A DNA stretch of 64,000 bases, taken from the NCBI RefSeq assembly GCF_004403185.1, contig NZ_SOHJ01000009.1:88612-152611 (forward strand). The letters are read 5' to 3'. Below are positions 18,491-27,099 of this stretch, piece after piece. Position 1 is the first letter of the stretch. The number at the start of each line of letters is the position of its first letter. The notes under the pieces are model-generated. The model did not search any database and had not been told where the DNA came from. It worked only from the letters and a program-made list of their open reading frames with translations. Source of the DNA: Cryobacterium suzukii (GTDB lineage Bacteria > Actinomycetota > Actinomycetes > Actinomycetales > Microbacteriaceae). A program made the translations under genes and the position numbers.

Positions 18491-20311
18491 ATGACCTTCG
18501 ACTCGAACGCCCCCCAGCAGCCGCCCGCCGCTCAGCAGTACGCCGCTCCGCAGTACGTTGCCCCGCAGTACGCCGCACCCGTCGCGCCGCCACAGTATGC
18601 ACCCGCGCCGGCCCGACCGAATCCGTTCGCCGGCATCCCCGCGTCCGACTGGGCGCGCGACGGCGGAGCGCTGCTGTTGCTCCTGATCTCCCTGGCCCTA
18701 CCGTGGATGTTCAGCACTGACTTCGGCATGAGCGAAACGATCGGAGCGACCGGCCGCATCGAAGTCATCCTGATCACACTGCTGTCGCTGTTCTCGCTCA
18801 GCCTCACCTACCTGCTGAGGGCCGGCGTCTTCGGTCCCGGCGTCGGGCTGGCCCAGATCTGGTTGATCCGACTGCTGGTCAACGTTCCCTACGTGCTCCT
18901 CGTTCTGGGGTTCATGCTCGTCGACGCTTTCTCGAAGGATCAGACGACCGGGCTCGGTTATGCGGCAGCCTTCGGACTGGCCGGGGCCTTCCTCGCTGCC
19001 CAGCCGCGCTCCGCAGAACTGGTCGGAATCGTCGGCTACCACCCGGTCGCCCGCCTCTGGCACCGCATCGTGATCGGCTACGGCGCGGTCGTGACCCTGA
19101 CCATGCTCGGTGCGATCATTCTCGGAGTCGTGGGGTCAGCCGCTCAGGTCAGCGCCGTGGTGCTACTCACCGCGGTCGTGGCCGTGCTCGCCGGTGCGGC
19201 CGCCGTGCTGCTGCCCATCTACGGAATTTTGCGCGGCAACGCTATCTGGCTCACCGTCGGGCGCACGCTCGGCGGCATCGCCATCGGAGTCATCACGGTC
19301 GACGCGCTCACCGATTTTGGTCTGTCCGTTGGTGGGATCGAATCGCTCAGCTGGGGCGGCTACCCGCTCATTCTGCTTGCCGGGCTGTTTGGCCTGACCT
19401 CGACGCCGGCGCTGCGCCTGGCGATGGTACCGATTGAGCCGATTGCCAAATGGTTCGGCGTCGCGTCACTCGCGCTCGTGCTCATCATCGGCGCCGCCGG
19501 GCTGAGCGTACTGCTGGTCATCGCGAACCTAATCGGCAGCGGTGCCAGTACCGGTTCTACCGGACTGAACATCGGCGCCACGATCGTGCTCTCGATCATC
19601 ATCATTGTGGCGATTATCACCCGCACGACCTTGCGGTCAAACCCGGCTGGCAGCCAGTGGCTCGTGCTCGGCCTCACCGGCCTCGTCACCGTGCTCGGCA
19701 TCGTTTTCGTCGTGCTGCGCGGGCAAACCATCACCGACGAGAACCTGAGTGAGCTCTATTCCTGGCTGTTTGAGGGCGCGGAATACGCCTCCTTCTCCCT
19801 GGTAATCCTCAGCACCGCGGCCACGCTGAGCCTCGCCCTGGCCTTCGGACTGCCCGCGCTGGTGTTCTACGCGCTGACCGTTCCGGTATCCGTTCGCAGC
19901 TACTTCACCCAGTACGGACCGGTTCGGGCCCAGGCCCAGGCAACCTACACCGGCTATGCGGCGGCGCCGGCAGCCGCGTCGACCACTCAAGCGGATGCCA
20001 CGGCGCCCGTCGTTCCAGCCACCGAGCCCCCCGCGCCCGTCACTGTCGCCGTTTCGCAGCCCGCGCCCCCTGTGGCACCGCCAGCTCCTCCGGCACCGGT
20101 CCAGATACCGGTCGCAGCTCCCAGCGCGGCCAGTCTGGCGGCCGGCGATCCGGCCACTTCGGCCGCTGAGCTCTACGACCTTGCGCAGAAGCACCCGGAG
20201 GTCTGGCCTCAACTCGCGGGCAATCCGAGCGCTTACCCCGACCTGCTCACCTGGTTGGCGCAGTCGCCCGACCCTCTCGTGCAGCAGGCGCTGCGCGCCC
20301 GCGGGCTCTAG
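18491..20311 (+). CDS. Polytopic membrane protein with C-terminal variant leucine-rich repeat module
   Basis: A 606-aa protein. The N-terminal 45 residues are Pro/Gln/Tyr/Ala-rich, followed by about eleven hydrophobic helices (about residues 55-480), a Pro/Ala linker, then a variant leucine-rich repeat module at the very C-terminus (AAGDPATSAAELYDLAQKHP, GNPSAYPDLLTWL). ATG 18491 is chosen because AGAGGA lies just upstream; further upstream in-frame codons fall inside the previous gene. I see no transporter signature. The helix bundle may anchor or conduct something for the complex, but this is unknown. Confidence 0.8.
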   Translation: MTFDSNAPQQPPAAQQYAAPQYVAPQYAAPVAPPQYAPAPARPNPFAGIPASDWARDGGALLLLLISLALPWMFSTDFGMSETIGATGRIEVILITLLSLFSLSLTYLLRAGVFGPGVGLAQIWLIRLLVNVPYVLLVLGFMLVDAFSKDQTTGLGYAAAFGLAGAFLAAQPRSAELVGIVGYHPVARLWHRIVIGYGAVVTLTMLGAIILGVVGSAAQVSAVVLLTAVVAVLAGAAAVLLPIYGILRGNAIWLTVGRTLGGIAIGVITVDALTDFGLSVGGIESLSWGGYPLILLAGLFGLTSTPALRLAMVPIEPIAKWFGVASLALVLIIGAAGLSVLLVIANLIGSGASTGSTGLNIGATIVLSIIIIVAIITRTTLRSNPAGSQWLVLGLTGLVTVLGIVFVVLRGQTITDENLSELYSWLFEGAEYASFSLVILSTAATLSLALAFGLPALVFYALTVPVSVRSYFTQYGPVRAQAQATYTGYAAAPAAASTTQADATAPVVPATEPPAPVTVAVSQPAPPVAPPAPPAPVQIPVAAPSAASLAAGDPATSAAELYDLAQKHPEVWPQLAGNPSAYPDLLTWLAQSPDPLVQQALRARGL

Positions 20312-20345
20312 TCCACCGGCTCTAGTCCACGGGCTCTAGTCCATC
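20304..20345 (+). repeat. Three 14-bp direct repeats across a stop codon
   Basis: Three units (20304-20317, 20318-20331, 20332-20345) share GGCTCTAGTCCA. The first contains the TAG stop of the upstream gene. Because the unit is 14 bp, the three TAGs (20309, 20323, 20337) fall in three different reading frames. Confidence 0.85.
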
Positions 20346-20353
20346 GAGCACCG

Positions 20354-20379
20354 GCCCAGCGCTCCAGCAGACGCTGGGC
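20354..20379 (+). other. Hairpin between two vLRR genes
   Basis: A perfect 8-bp stem (GCCCAGCG at 20354-20361 with CGCTGGGC at 20372-20379) encloses a 10-base loop. There is no T run, so it is more likely an mRNA stability or processing structure than a terminator. Confidence 0.5.
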
Positions 20380-20426
20380 TGGGCGGTCGACCGTTCCTCA
20401 CTCACACTCAGTACCGGAGCCAGCCC

Positions 20427-21710
20427 GTGAATCCCACGCTTATCGCCCTGCAGAGCCTCGCCGCTGACCCCCAGAGCAGCCCGGAGCGCCTCGCCGAGCT
20501 TGCCCAGCAGCATCCGGAACTGCGAGATATTATCGCGCACAACCCCGCGAGCTATCCCGGCCTCCTGCAGTGGATCGCCGAGGTCACGGCGGCAGACCTG
20601 GCAGCGGCAGACCTGGCAGCGGCAGACCTGGCAGCGGCAGACCTGGCAGCGGCAGAGCTGGCAGCGGCAGATCTGGCAGCGGCAGAGCCGGCTGCGCCGG
20701 AGCTCGCCGCCACGGGTACGGCACCGGCGCCGCGGGAGCGCAAGGCACGCTGGTGGATCGCCGTGGCTGCGGCATCCGTTCTCGCCCTCATGCTGGCGAG
20801 CGGCGCCGGCGGAGTCTTCGCCGGTTGGGCCGTGGCCAACCACTTGGTCGTGGCCGAGGTTACGCGCACGAGTCCAGAGGTCATCACCGTGGCGTTGCCG
20901 GAATACCAACCGGGCGACGTGGCCATCATGCCCGATGTGCGCGGACTCGCTACCGATCGGGCCCTGCAGGCCATCGTCGATGCGGGTGTCCCGGCCGAAC
21001 TCGTCGAGGTCGCCACGCGTCCGGCAGCCGGCATGGTCGGCGTTATCGTGCAGCAAACGCCGGTCTTCGGCGCCGAGAATCCCACGAGCGTCACGATCCT
21101 GGAATCCACGCCCGCCGTCGTGCCTGCCTTAACCGACCGTTCCGCGGCCGAGATTATCGACGAGCTGCAGGGTATGGGGGCCCGCGTTGAACAGACGCGC
21201 CAGTACGTTCCCGGTGCCGTCGTCGGCACGGTCACCAGCATCGTTCCGGCGCCCGGCTCGGCGCTGCCCGAATCGGTCGCGATCATCATCGCCGACAGTG
21301 CTTCGCGCATCCCGCTTGACGATGTTGAGATGAGCGAGGGGTATTCGAACACGGGCACACGATCAGTGGGAGGCCAGAATTACGACACCGTGCTGGCGCT
21401 GTCGTCCGGCACCGACACCGAAACGTTCAGCTGGTCGCTCGATGGCCACGCCGCCGAGATTACCGGGGCACTCGGCCTCGACGACGATTCCTCGTCCGAC
21501 GATCCGGTTACGGTGGTCGTGCTCGCCGACGGCGCCGAAATTGCCCGTTACACGGTGGTCAAAGGCCCGTCGGTAGCGTTCAGCTGGCTCGTCGCCGACG
21601 TGACCGAACTCACAGTGCAGGTCACGAACACCGAATCCAATCGCGGTTCGCGCGCCGTGCTGATTGTGCCCGAAGTTCTCGGCAGCATCGACGAACTCGG
21701 AAAGTTCTAA
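20427..21710 (+). CDS. vLRR-PASTA membrane protein with NPCBM-like domain
   Basis: A 427-aa protein. Residues 1-50 are a variant leucine-rich repeat module (AADPQSSPERLAELAQQHPE, NPASYPGLLQWI). Residues about 52-90 are an ADLAA pentapeptide repeat from a 15-bp DNA tandem repeat. A membrane helix (about 108-138) leads to two PASTA-like repeats outside (about 165-230: VAIMPDVRGLATDRALQAIV; about 232-292), then a domain resembling NPCBM carbohydrate-binding modules (GGQNYDTVLAL, FSWSLDGHAAEITGALGLDD; about 305-415). PASTA repeats bind muropeptides or peptidoglycan in well-studied proteins, so wall sensing is plausible. The start is GTG with CGGAG upstream. The NPCBM call is from pattern only. 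Confidence 0.8.
   Translation: MNPTLIALQSLAADPQSSPERLAELAQQHPELRDIIAHNPASYPGLLQWIAEVTAADLAAADLAAADLAAADLAAAELAAADLAAAEPAAPELAATGTAPAPRERKARWWIAVAAASVLALMLASGAGGVFAGWAVANHLVVAEVTRTSPEVITVALPEYQPGDVAIMPDVRGLATDRALQAIVDAGVPAELVEVATRPAAGMVGVIVQQTPVFGAENPTSVTILESTPAVVPALTDRSAAEIIDELQGMGARVEQTRQYVPGAVVGTVTSIVPAPGSALPESVAIIIADSASRIPLDDVEMSEGYSNTGTRSVGGQNYDTVLALSSGTDTETFSWSLDGHAAEITGALGLDDDSSSDDPVTVVVLADGAEIARYTVVKGPSVAFSWLVADVTELTVQVTNTESNRGSRAVLIVPEVLGSIDELGKF
20591..20695 (+). repeat. 15-bp tandem repeat encoding ADLAA pentapeptides
   Basis: Seven 15-bp units: four identical (20591-20650, GGCAGACCTGGCAGC) and three diverged. The translation matches the A(D/N)LXX consensus of pentapeptide repeat proteins, although four clean copies also fit a recent slippage-made array. 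It lies between the cytoplasmic vLRR module and the membrane helix. Confidence 0.9.
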
Positions 21711-24700
21711 GTGAGTACCGCGGGGGCCGCTCCGACGCCGCGTCGTCGCGCGGCACTCATCATGATCGCCGCGGGGCTCGTCGTGACCCTGATACTGGCG
21801 ATCGGGGTCGTCTGGTTTCTCATCGACGGCCGCAGCAGCGCCTCCGCCGGCACCCTCGAAGGCCTTGACAACGCCGGCCTGGCCGGAAGCTGGCACGCGG
21901 TCGAACCGTTCGCTGTTGGGTCAGAAGACCTCGTCGCGAATGCCGTGACCGAGTTTTCCATTGACCCAGCGGATGCCGCCCTTCCGAAAAATACCACCTC
22001 CGTTTTGCTGCAGCTCGAGATCGTACCCGGCGACCAGCCCGGCGCAATCGTGGTTGGGGCGGAGCCGAGCGACAGCCCGTCCGTGAGCTTCAGCGCGAAC
22101 GTGCCTGGCACGACCTCGCAGCTTGTACTGCTCGACGACACGGGATCGTTCACCCTGACCGCCGACCAGACGGTTACCGTCACCCTGACCCTGTTCGCCT
22201 ACCTGCAGGTCGCTGAAAAGGGCGAGCCGGCGGTCGGCCCCGGCGGCAGCGTGGCCATCGCGCCCCGACTCGTGATCGACACGGAGAGCGGCCTCGGCGG
22301 CACGCTCTCCGCCATCGACACGCCGATCACGCTCAGCCCGCAGGGTCTCGGCGCCGTGCCGACCGAAGACGTGGCGGCCGTCTGGCTGCAGGTTGCCCTG
22401 CTCGGTTCCGACGCGAGGCTCAGCCTGCCCACCGAGAGCGCTGATGACGGCCCGGCGGTTGTGCACAGCAGCGGAGCCTGGACGAATGCACTCATACTGG
22501 TGCCACTCGATGATCGTGGCCTGTTCCAGTGGAGCTTTGGCGGCACAGTCGACGCGGTGCGTGCGAGCGTGACCGGCTGGGTCGCCGGCCAGAGCCGGTC
22601 GCTCGACGCTGCCACCATCGTCGGCGGGCTCGTTCCCGTCGCCACCACCGCCCTGGACCCGGCAGACCCGGCGCCGACCCTGCCGACAGAGGTTGACACC
22701 GCGGCCGTCGGTTCCGCCCTCTATAGCGTCGAAATCACGAGCGCCGCGCCCGGCAGTGTGAGTGCCGACGCCGGTGACAGCCGGGCCGATGACCGACGTG
22801 AGACGACCCTGCCGGTGCGTGGGGCGGCATCCACTCTCGTCATTGCAGGCCCCGGCGGCACCATCAGCCTGCCAGACGGAGCAATCGCAAAGTCGCTCAC
22901 CCTGCTCGGATACTTTCCCACCGTACTGCCGGCCAACGACAACGCGCCGACGCTCACCATCACCCAACCGACCACCAACGGCACGGTCAACCTCGGCGAC
23001 GCTGGTGGTACCTTCTCCATTCGCGGCACGATCGAGCAAGCGGATGCCGGTGTGCAGCTCGTGGAGGTGCGCCTGGGCAATCGTTCCATCGGAAGTGCCC
23101 ACGTCAACACGACCACGACTCCGATGACCTGGAGCATCGAAACCTCTGCGACCCCCGGCGAGCACGAGGTGAGCGTCACGGTCACTGACTGGGCCGGCCA
23201 GACCGGGCAGGACGAGGTCGCGTTCAGCGTAGACGTACCGGCCGAGAGTGCGGCCATCGCCAACAACCGCACCGTCGTGCTCGATGCGGCGAGCCTCGAC
23301 GTGGCATCCAACCTGACGGCCTCATCGATCTCCTTTGCCGGGCTGTCTCCGGCCGTCGTCGGCGAGTTCATCGTCGCCGGGGTGTCGACGGCAACGCCGA
23401 ACGGCATCATGCGTGAGGTCACCGCGGTTGAACTCATCGACGGGCTCGTGGTCCTGACGACCCGGCCGGCAGCGTTCGGCGACATCGTGCTTCAGGCAGA
23501 CGTGCGAGTCGTCGACGAGCTGCTCTCGACGGGAGCCTCGTCGCCCAGTGAGGCACCCGACACGGCGCGTAGTGGCGAGTCGACCGCCCAGACCGGTCGG
23601 ACCGTACTTCCAGCGTCGTTCGGGACGACGAAGGATGCCGGTGCGCCCGCCAGTGCGGCCCCCGTCACCGACTCAGCCACCGACTCCGCCGAATCCTCGC
23701 GCGTCGGTGTCGTCGACTTGAGTGCCACGGTCTCCGTCACCACGGCACCCAAAGTTTCGGTCGAATTCGAGAGTAAGAGCGCCGATGTCAAGCTGAACCT
23801 GAAGGCCTCAGTGGACGAAATCTCTGCGGGCGGAAAAGTGGGCGATGTCGATTTCGCCGTGCCGACATCCACTCCGACACCGGAACCGACGTCGGCCCCC
23901 GCGCCCAAGCCTAAATTCTCCAGTGAAGCCGGCCTGACCCTCGGGGTAGCCTTCGAATTGGTGACCCGAGCAACCGTGACCATAAAAATTGCACCACTCT
24001 GGGAGTGGACCTCAGAGGTAACCACCGCGCTCGAGGAGTTTGAATCGAGCGTCAAACAACAGCAGACCCAGAAGGTTGACATCAGTTCGTACAATGCCAT
24101 CGCCGTAACCTACGGTTCGAAGCGGGAGCGGTTCAAGCTCAAGCAAATTCCGTCGCCGGCGCACGTTGATGTAGCTGAAATGCCGGGGTTGGTTCTGGGA
24201 CGGCTGGCGGGGGTGATTCCTGTCGGTCTGGTTCCCATTCCCTGGGTGATCACCTTCAATTTTGTGGCTAAATTCGATTGGTCACTGTCGCTGACCGGCA
24301 CCACCACCTACACGAGTGTCGAACGGACCACGCGCGAAATGGGTGTGCGCCTCGAAAACGGCAAGCTCGCCAAGTTCTCCAGCACGACATCCGACGCGGC
24401 GCCCACTGTCTGGACCAGCGACCTCGAAGTCGAATTCGCTGCGAAGCTGTCCTTGAGTATCGACGCCCTGGCGTACGACATGGTGGGTGCCTACTTCAAA
24501 ATTGAGGTCGTGCCAACGCTCACCGCTGGTAGCACCAGCAAAGTCGTGTCGGGAAGTTCCGCATCCACTGTCTTGGCGAGCAAATTCGACCTCGTGGTCT
24601 CGGGAATCGTGGGCGCGAAACTCGAGGTCTTCAACAAAGAACTGGTTAATTGGGAAGCCATTCGCTGGGAAATCTACAAGAAGGTCTATTGGGACGTGAA

Positions 24701-26987
24701 GTCCACTGACGACGATTTTCCAGCCGTCGGCGATCAAGCGGATGCCGACACGGTCACGAACCCCGACATGGCCACCGGAACCGGCAACCGCCCCCTGCTC
24801 GTCGTCGTAGATATTTCCGGATCGATGATGGGTGAGCGCATTGAGAAAGCCCAGGGGGCTCTCACCGAACTGGTCATGGACCAGCCGCTGGGTGCCGAGG
24901 TCGGCATCTGGACCTACGGTGGCAGCTGCGACGAACCCGGTGACTACGCCATCGAGGTCGCACCGGTCGTGGGCACAGGCGATCTGGTGTCGGAAATTCA
25001 CGGCTTCACAGCCGGCGGCGGTACGCCGACCGCCGAAGCGCTACTCGCTGCCACCGCGCAGTTGCAAGAAGACGGCCATACCGGCGCCACCGTGGCTCTG
25101 GTGTCCGATGGGGAAAGCGGGTGTGGCGATCCCTGCGAGGCCGCGGCGCAGATTCGCGCGCAGGGTTTCGACCTGCAGGTGCAGACCGTTGGTTTCCAAA
25201 CCTCCGGCCTGGGCGAAACTGAGCTCAAGTGCATCGCCGATGAGACCGACGGCACCTACACCTCGGTCGACGACGTTGATGCGCTCGCCGACAAGCTCTC
25301 CGAACTCGGTCGAGCCAGCATCGATCTAACGGTCGCGGCCGGCGATACCATTTTGGCCAATCAGGCCCAAAACGTTGACGTCACGGTCACGAACCCCTCC
25401 GGTCGAGACGCGGCAGACATCACCGTCGCACTCACCTTTCCGAGCGGTGACCTGGTGCCGCTGGTCAGCCCGTCACCGCAACTGCTGTTCGGCAACCTGC
25501 CGCCCGGGGCCAGCACCACGCAGAGCGTGCAGCTGTACAGTGCGGTGCAGAACGCGATCGGCAGCACCGACTATCGGGTGATTGCCTGGGGTCCAGAGGT
25601 TGATGCCGTCATCGTTGAGGGCAGCTACGAGACCCTGCAGCAGCGCACCGAACCGATTGAACCCGGGCCGATTCTGGCGGATGCTGCGGCGAGCGACTAT
25701 CCGGCAGCTCTCGTCGGCGACGGCCTGGCGTCGTCAGGCCCCGACACCGCCTGCCGGTCTGACGGTGACGCCGGCGACGATAGCGCAGCCGCCGGGTACG
25801 CCGTCGCTTTGGCCGCATCGACCGACCCGATCGTGCTCGCCTGCGCCGCAACATCGGGCAATAACCTGCTCGGTTCGCAAGTGCCAAGCGGCGCCGACAA
25901 CCAACTTGAACGCCTCGCAGCCGAGCCCGCCGTGAGTGAGGTGGTCGTTTCGGTTGGCGCCGCCGACGTGGGGCTCGATGCCCTGCTCGCCCTGTGCGCC
26001 AGCTCGGGCTGCGCGCTCGACGACCAGGCCGTGCGCACCGTGATCGGCAAGGCTCAGGAGCTTGACCTGGGCCCGGTCTACCGCAGCATTTGGGCGACGG
26101 TCAACACCGCCCCGGCCCGTGAAGCTCGCGGCGGCGCCCACGCGCCGGTGATCGTGACGGCCTACCCGCAACTGTTCTCGAGCGACCGCGGAATCGACTG
26201 CACCACCGAGTGGGGCCGCGCCGAAGCCCGCGTTGGGCACACAGTAATCGCCTACCTGAACGCGTCCCTTGAAACCGCGGCCCTACGCGTGGCCGCTGAC
26301 GGCTACGAGGTCTACTACGTCGCCGGGCCCGAAGATGCCCTGCAGCCCAACCACACCCTGTGCGACGACGACAGCTTCGTCACGGTGACCGACGAGGGGC
26401 AGCTGGCGCCCAACGCTGACGGCTTCGCAGCGATCGGCGATGCAATGCTGCTCTGGAGCCAGAATCGTGCGCGTGTCGAACCCACGGCATCCGCTTTGGC
26501 CAGCGCCGAGCGCTACGCAGTGCAGGCGCCCGGCTTCAGAAAGTCCGTCGGCCGTGCAGTCGCTGGCCTCGCGAACCCCACGAAGTTGGCCGAGCTCGGT
26601 GTGAGCGGCCCGGCCGTGCACGTGTCGCCGGGACAACAGGTTCACGTCACCGGTTCCGGCTACCTGCCCGGCTCACCGGTGGTCGTGACCCTCTCTGGCG
26701 ACCCGAGCATTCTCGGCACCGCCAGAGCGGATGCCGCCGGCCGCGCCGAGCTGACCGCCATCGTCCCGCAGCAGACGGCTCTCGGCACAGCGACCCTGGC
26801 CATGAACGGCGCCGCAGCGACCGGGCTGGAACTGGAGCTGGTTCGTGAGTTGCGGATCGGCGCTCTCGTGCCGGTCTGGATCGTGGCCACCGTGTTTGGT
26901 GGACTGTTGTTGTTGCTGGCCGCGATCGGTTTGGCGATGTTTGCCCGCCGCCTGGCTGGGGGCGCCCCGCGTCGCCGGGACCGGTAG
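21711..26987 (+). CDS. Giant vWA membrane protein with degenerate SGNH-like domain
   Basis: A 1758-aa protein starting with GTG directly after the previous stop. Order: basic N-terminus, membrane helix (about 15-42), beta-rich outer region including an Ig-like module (about 405-510), a Ser/Thr/Pro linker, a beta-rich segment (about 730-1015), a vWA domain (about 1026-1200) with an intact MIDAS (DISGS, GGGTPT, LVSDGES), an SGNH-hydrolase-like domain (about 1325-1570), a beta module, and a C-terminal membrane helix (about 1718-1750) with a basic tail. In the SGNH-like part the GDS nucleophile motif reads GDG (Gly1338), while HTLC near His1548 is kept. It is a plausible client of the MoxR ATPase. 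Both ends are membrane anchored, with the body outside. Confidence 0.85.
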   Translation: MSTAGAAPTPRRRAALIMIAAGLVVTLILAIGVVWFLIDGRSSASAGTLEGLDNAGLAGSWHAVEPFAVGSEDLVANAVTEFSIDPADAALPKNTTSVLLQLEIVPGDQPGAIVVGAEPSDSPSVSFSANVPGTTSQLVLLDDTGSFTLTADQTVTVTLTLFAYLQVAEKGEPAVGPGGSVAIAPRLVIDTESGLGGTLSAIDTPITLSPQGLGAVPTEDVAAVWLQVALLGSDARLSLPTESADDGPAVVHSSGAWTNALILVPLDDRGLFQWSFGGTVDAVRASVTGWVAGQSRSLDAATIVGGLVPVATTALDPADPAPTLPTEVDTAAVGSALYSVEITSAAPGSVSADAGDSRADDRRETTLPVRGAASTLVIAGPGGTISLPDGAIAKSLTLLGYFPTVLPANDNAPTLTITQPTTNGTVNLGDAGGTFSIRGTIEQADAGVQLVEVRLGNRSIGSAHVNTTTTPMTWSIETSATPGEHEVSVTVTDWAGQTGQDEVAFSVDVPAESAAIANNRTVVLDAASLDVASNLTASSISFAGLSPAVVGEFIVAGVSTATPNGIMREVTAVELIDGLVVLTTRPAAFGDIVLQADVRVVDELLSTGASSPSEAPDTARSGESTAQTGRTVLPASFGTTKDAGAPASAAPVTDSATDSAESSRVGVVDLSATVSVTTAPKVSVEFESKSADVKLNLKASVDEISAGGKVGDVDFAVPTSTPTPEPTSAPAPKPKFSSEAGLTLGVAFELVTRATVTIKIAPLWEWTSEVTTALEEFESSVKQQQTQKVDISSYNAIAVTYGSKRERFKLKQIPSPAHVDVAEMPGLVLGRLAGVIPVGLVPIPWVITFNFVAKFDWSLSLTGTTTYTSVERTTREMGVRLENGKLAKFSSTTSDAAPTVWTSDLEVEFAAKLSLSIDALAYDMVGAYFKIEVVPTLTAGSTSKVVSGSSASTVLASKFDLVVSGIVGAKLEVFNKELVNWEAIRWEIYKKVYWDVKSTDDDFPAVGDQADADTVTNPDMATGTGNRPLLVVVDISGSMMGERIEKAQGALTELVMDQPLGAEVGIWTYGGSCDEPGDYAIEVAPVVGTGDLVSEIHGFTAGGGTPTAEALLAATAQLQEDGHTGATVALVSDGESGCGDPCEAAAQIRAQGFDLQVQTVGFQTSGLGETELKCIADETDGTYTSVDDVDALADKLSELGRASIDLTVAAGDTILANQAQNVDVTVTNPSGRDAADITVALTFPSGDLVPLVSPSPQLLFGNLPPGASTTQSVQLYSAVQNAIGSTDYRVIAWGPEVDAVIVEGSYETLQQRTEPIEPGPILADAAASDYPAALVGDGLASSGPDTACRSDGDAGDDSAAAGYAVALAASTDPIVLACAATSGNNLLGSQVPSGADNQLERLAAEPAVSEVVVSVGAADVGLDALLALCASSGCALDDQAVRTVIGKAQELDLGPVYRSIWATVNTAPAREARGGAHAPVIVTAYPQLFSSDRGIDCTTEWGRAEARVGHTVIAYLNASLETAALRVAADGYEVYYVAGPEDALQPNHTLCDDDSFVTVTDEGQLAPNADGFAAIGDAMLLWSQNRARVEPTASALASAERYAVQAPGFRKSVGRAVAGLANPTKLAELGVSGPAVHVSPGQQVHVTGSGYLPGSPVVVTLSGDPSILGTARADAAGRAELTAIVPQQTALGTATLAMNGAAATGLELELVRELRIGALVPVWIVATVFGGLLLLLAAIGLAMFARRLAGGAPRRRDR

Positions 26988-27099
26988 AGGCCCGTTGCGC
27001 GCACCCGGAATCTAGTGCGCAGAAATGTCGACGCGTGGCAGCTCCGCCATTTTCAGATTGCAGCACAGAGGATCGCTCCGGTGGCCAGCGCGGCAGGGT

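Noticed and set aside
20591-20695. CRISPR-like array
   Set aside because: Short 15-bp in-frame coding repeats with no spacers; no cas genes.
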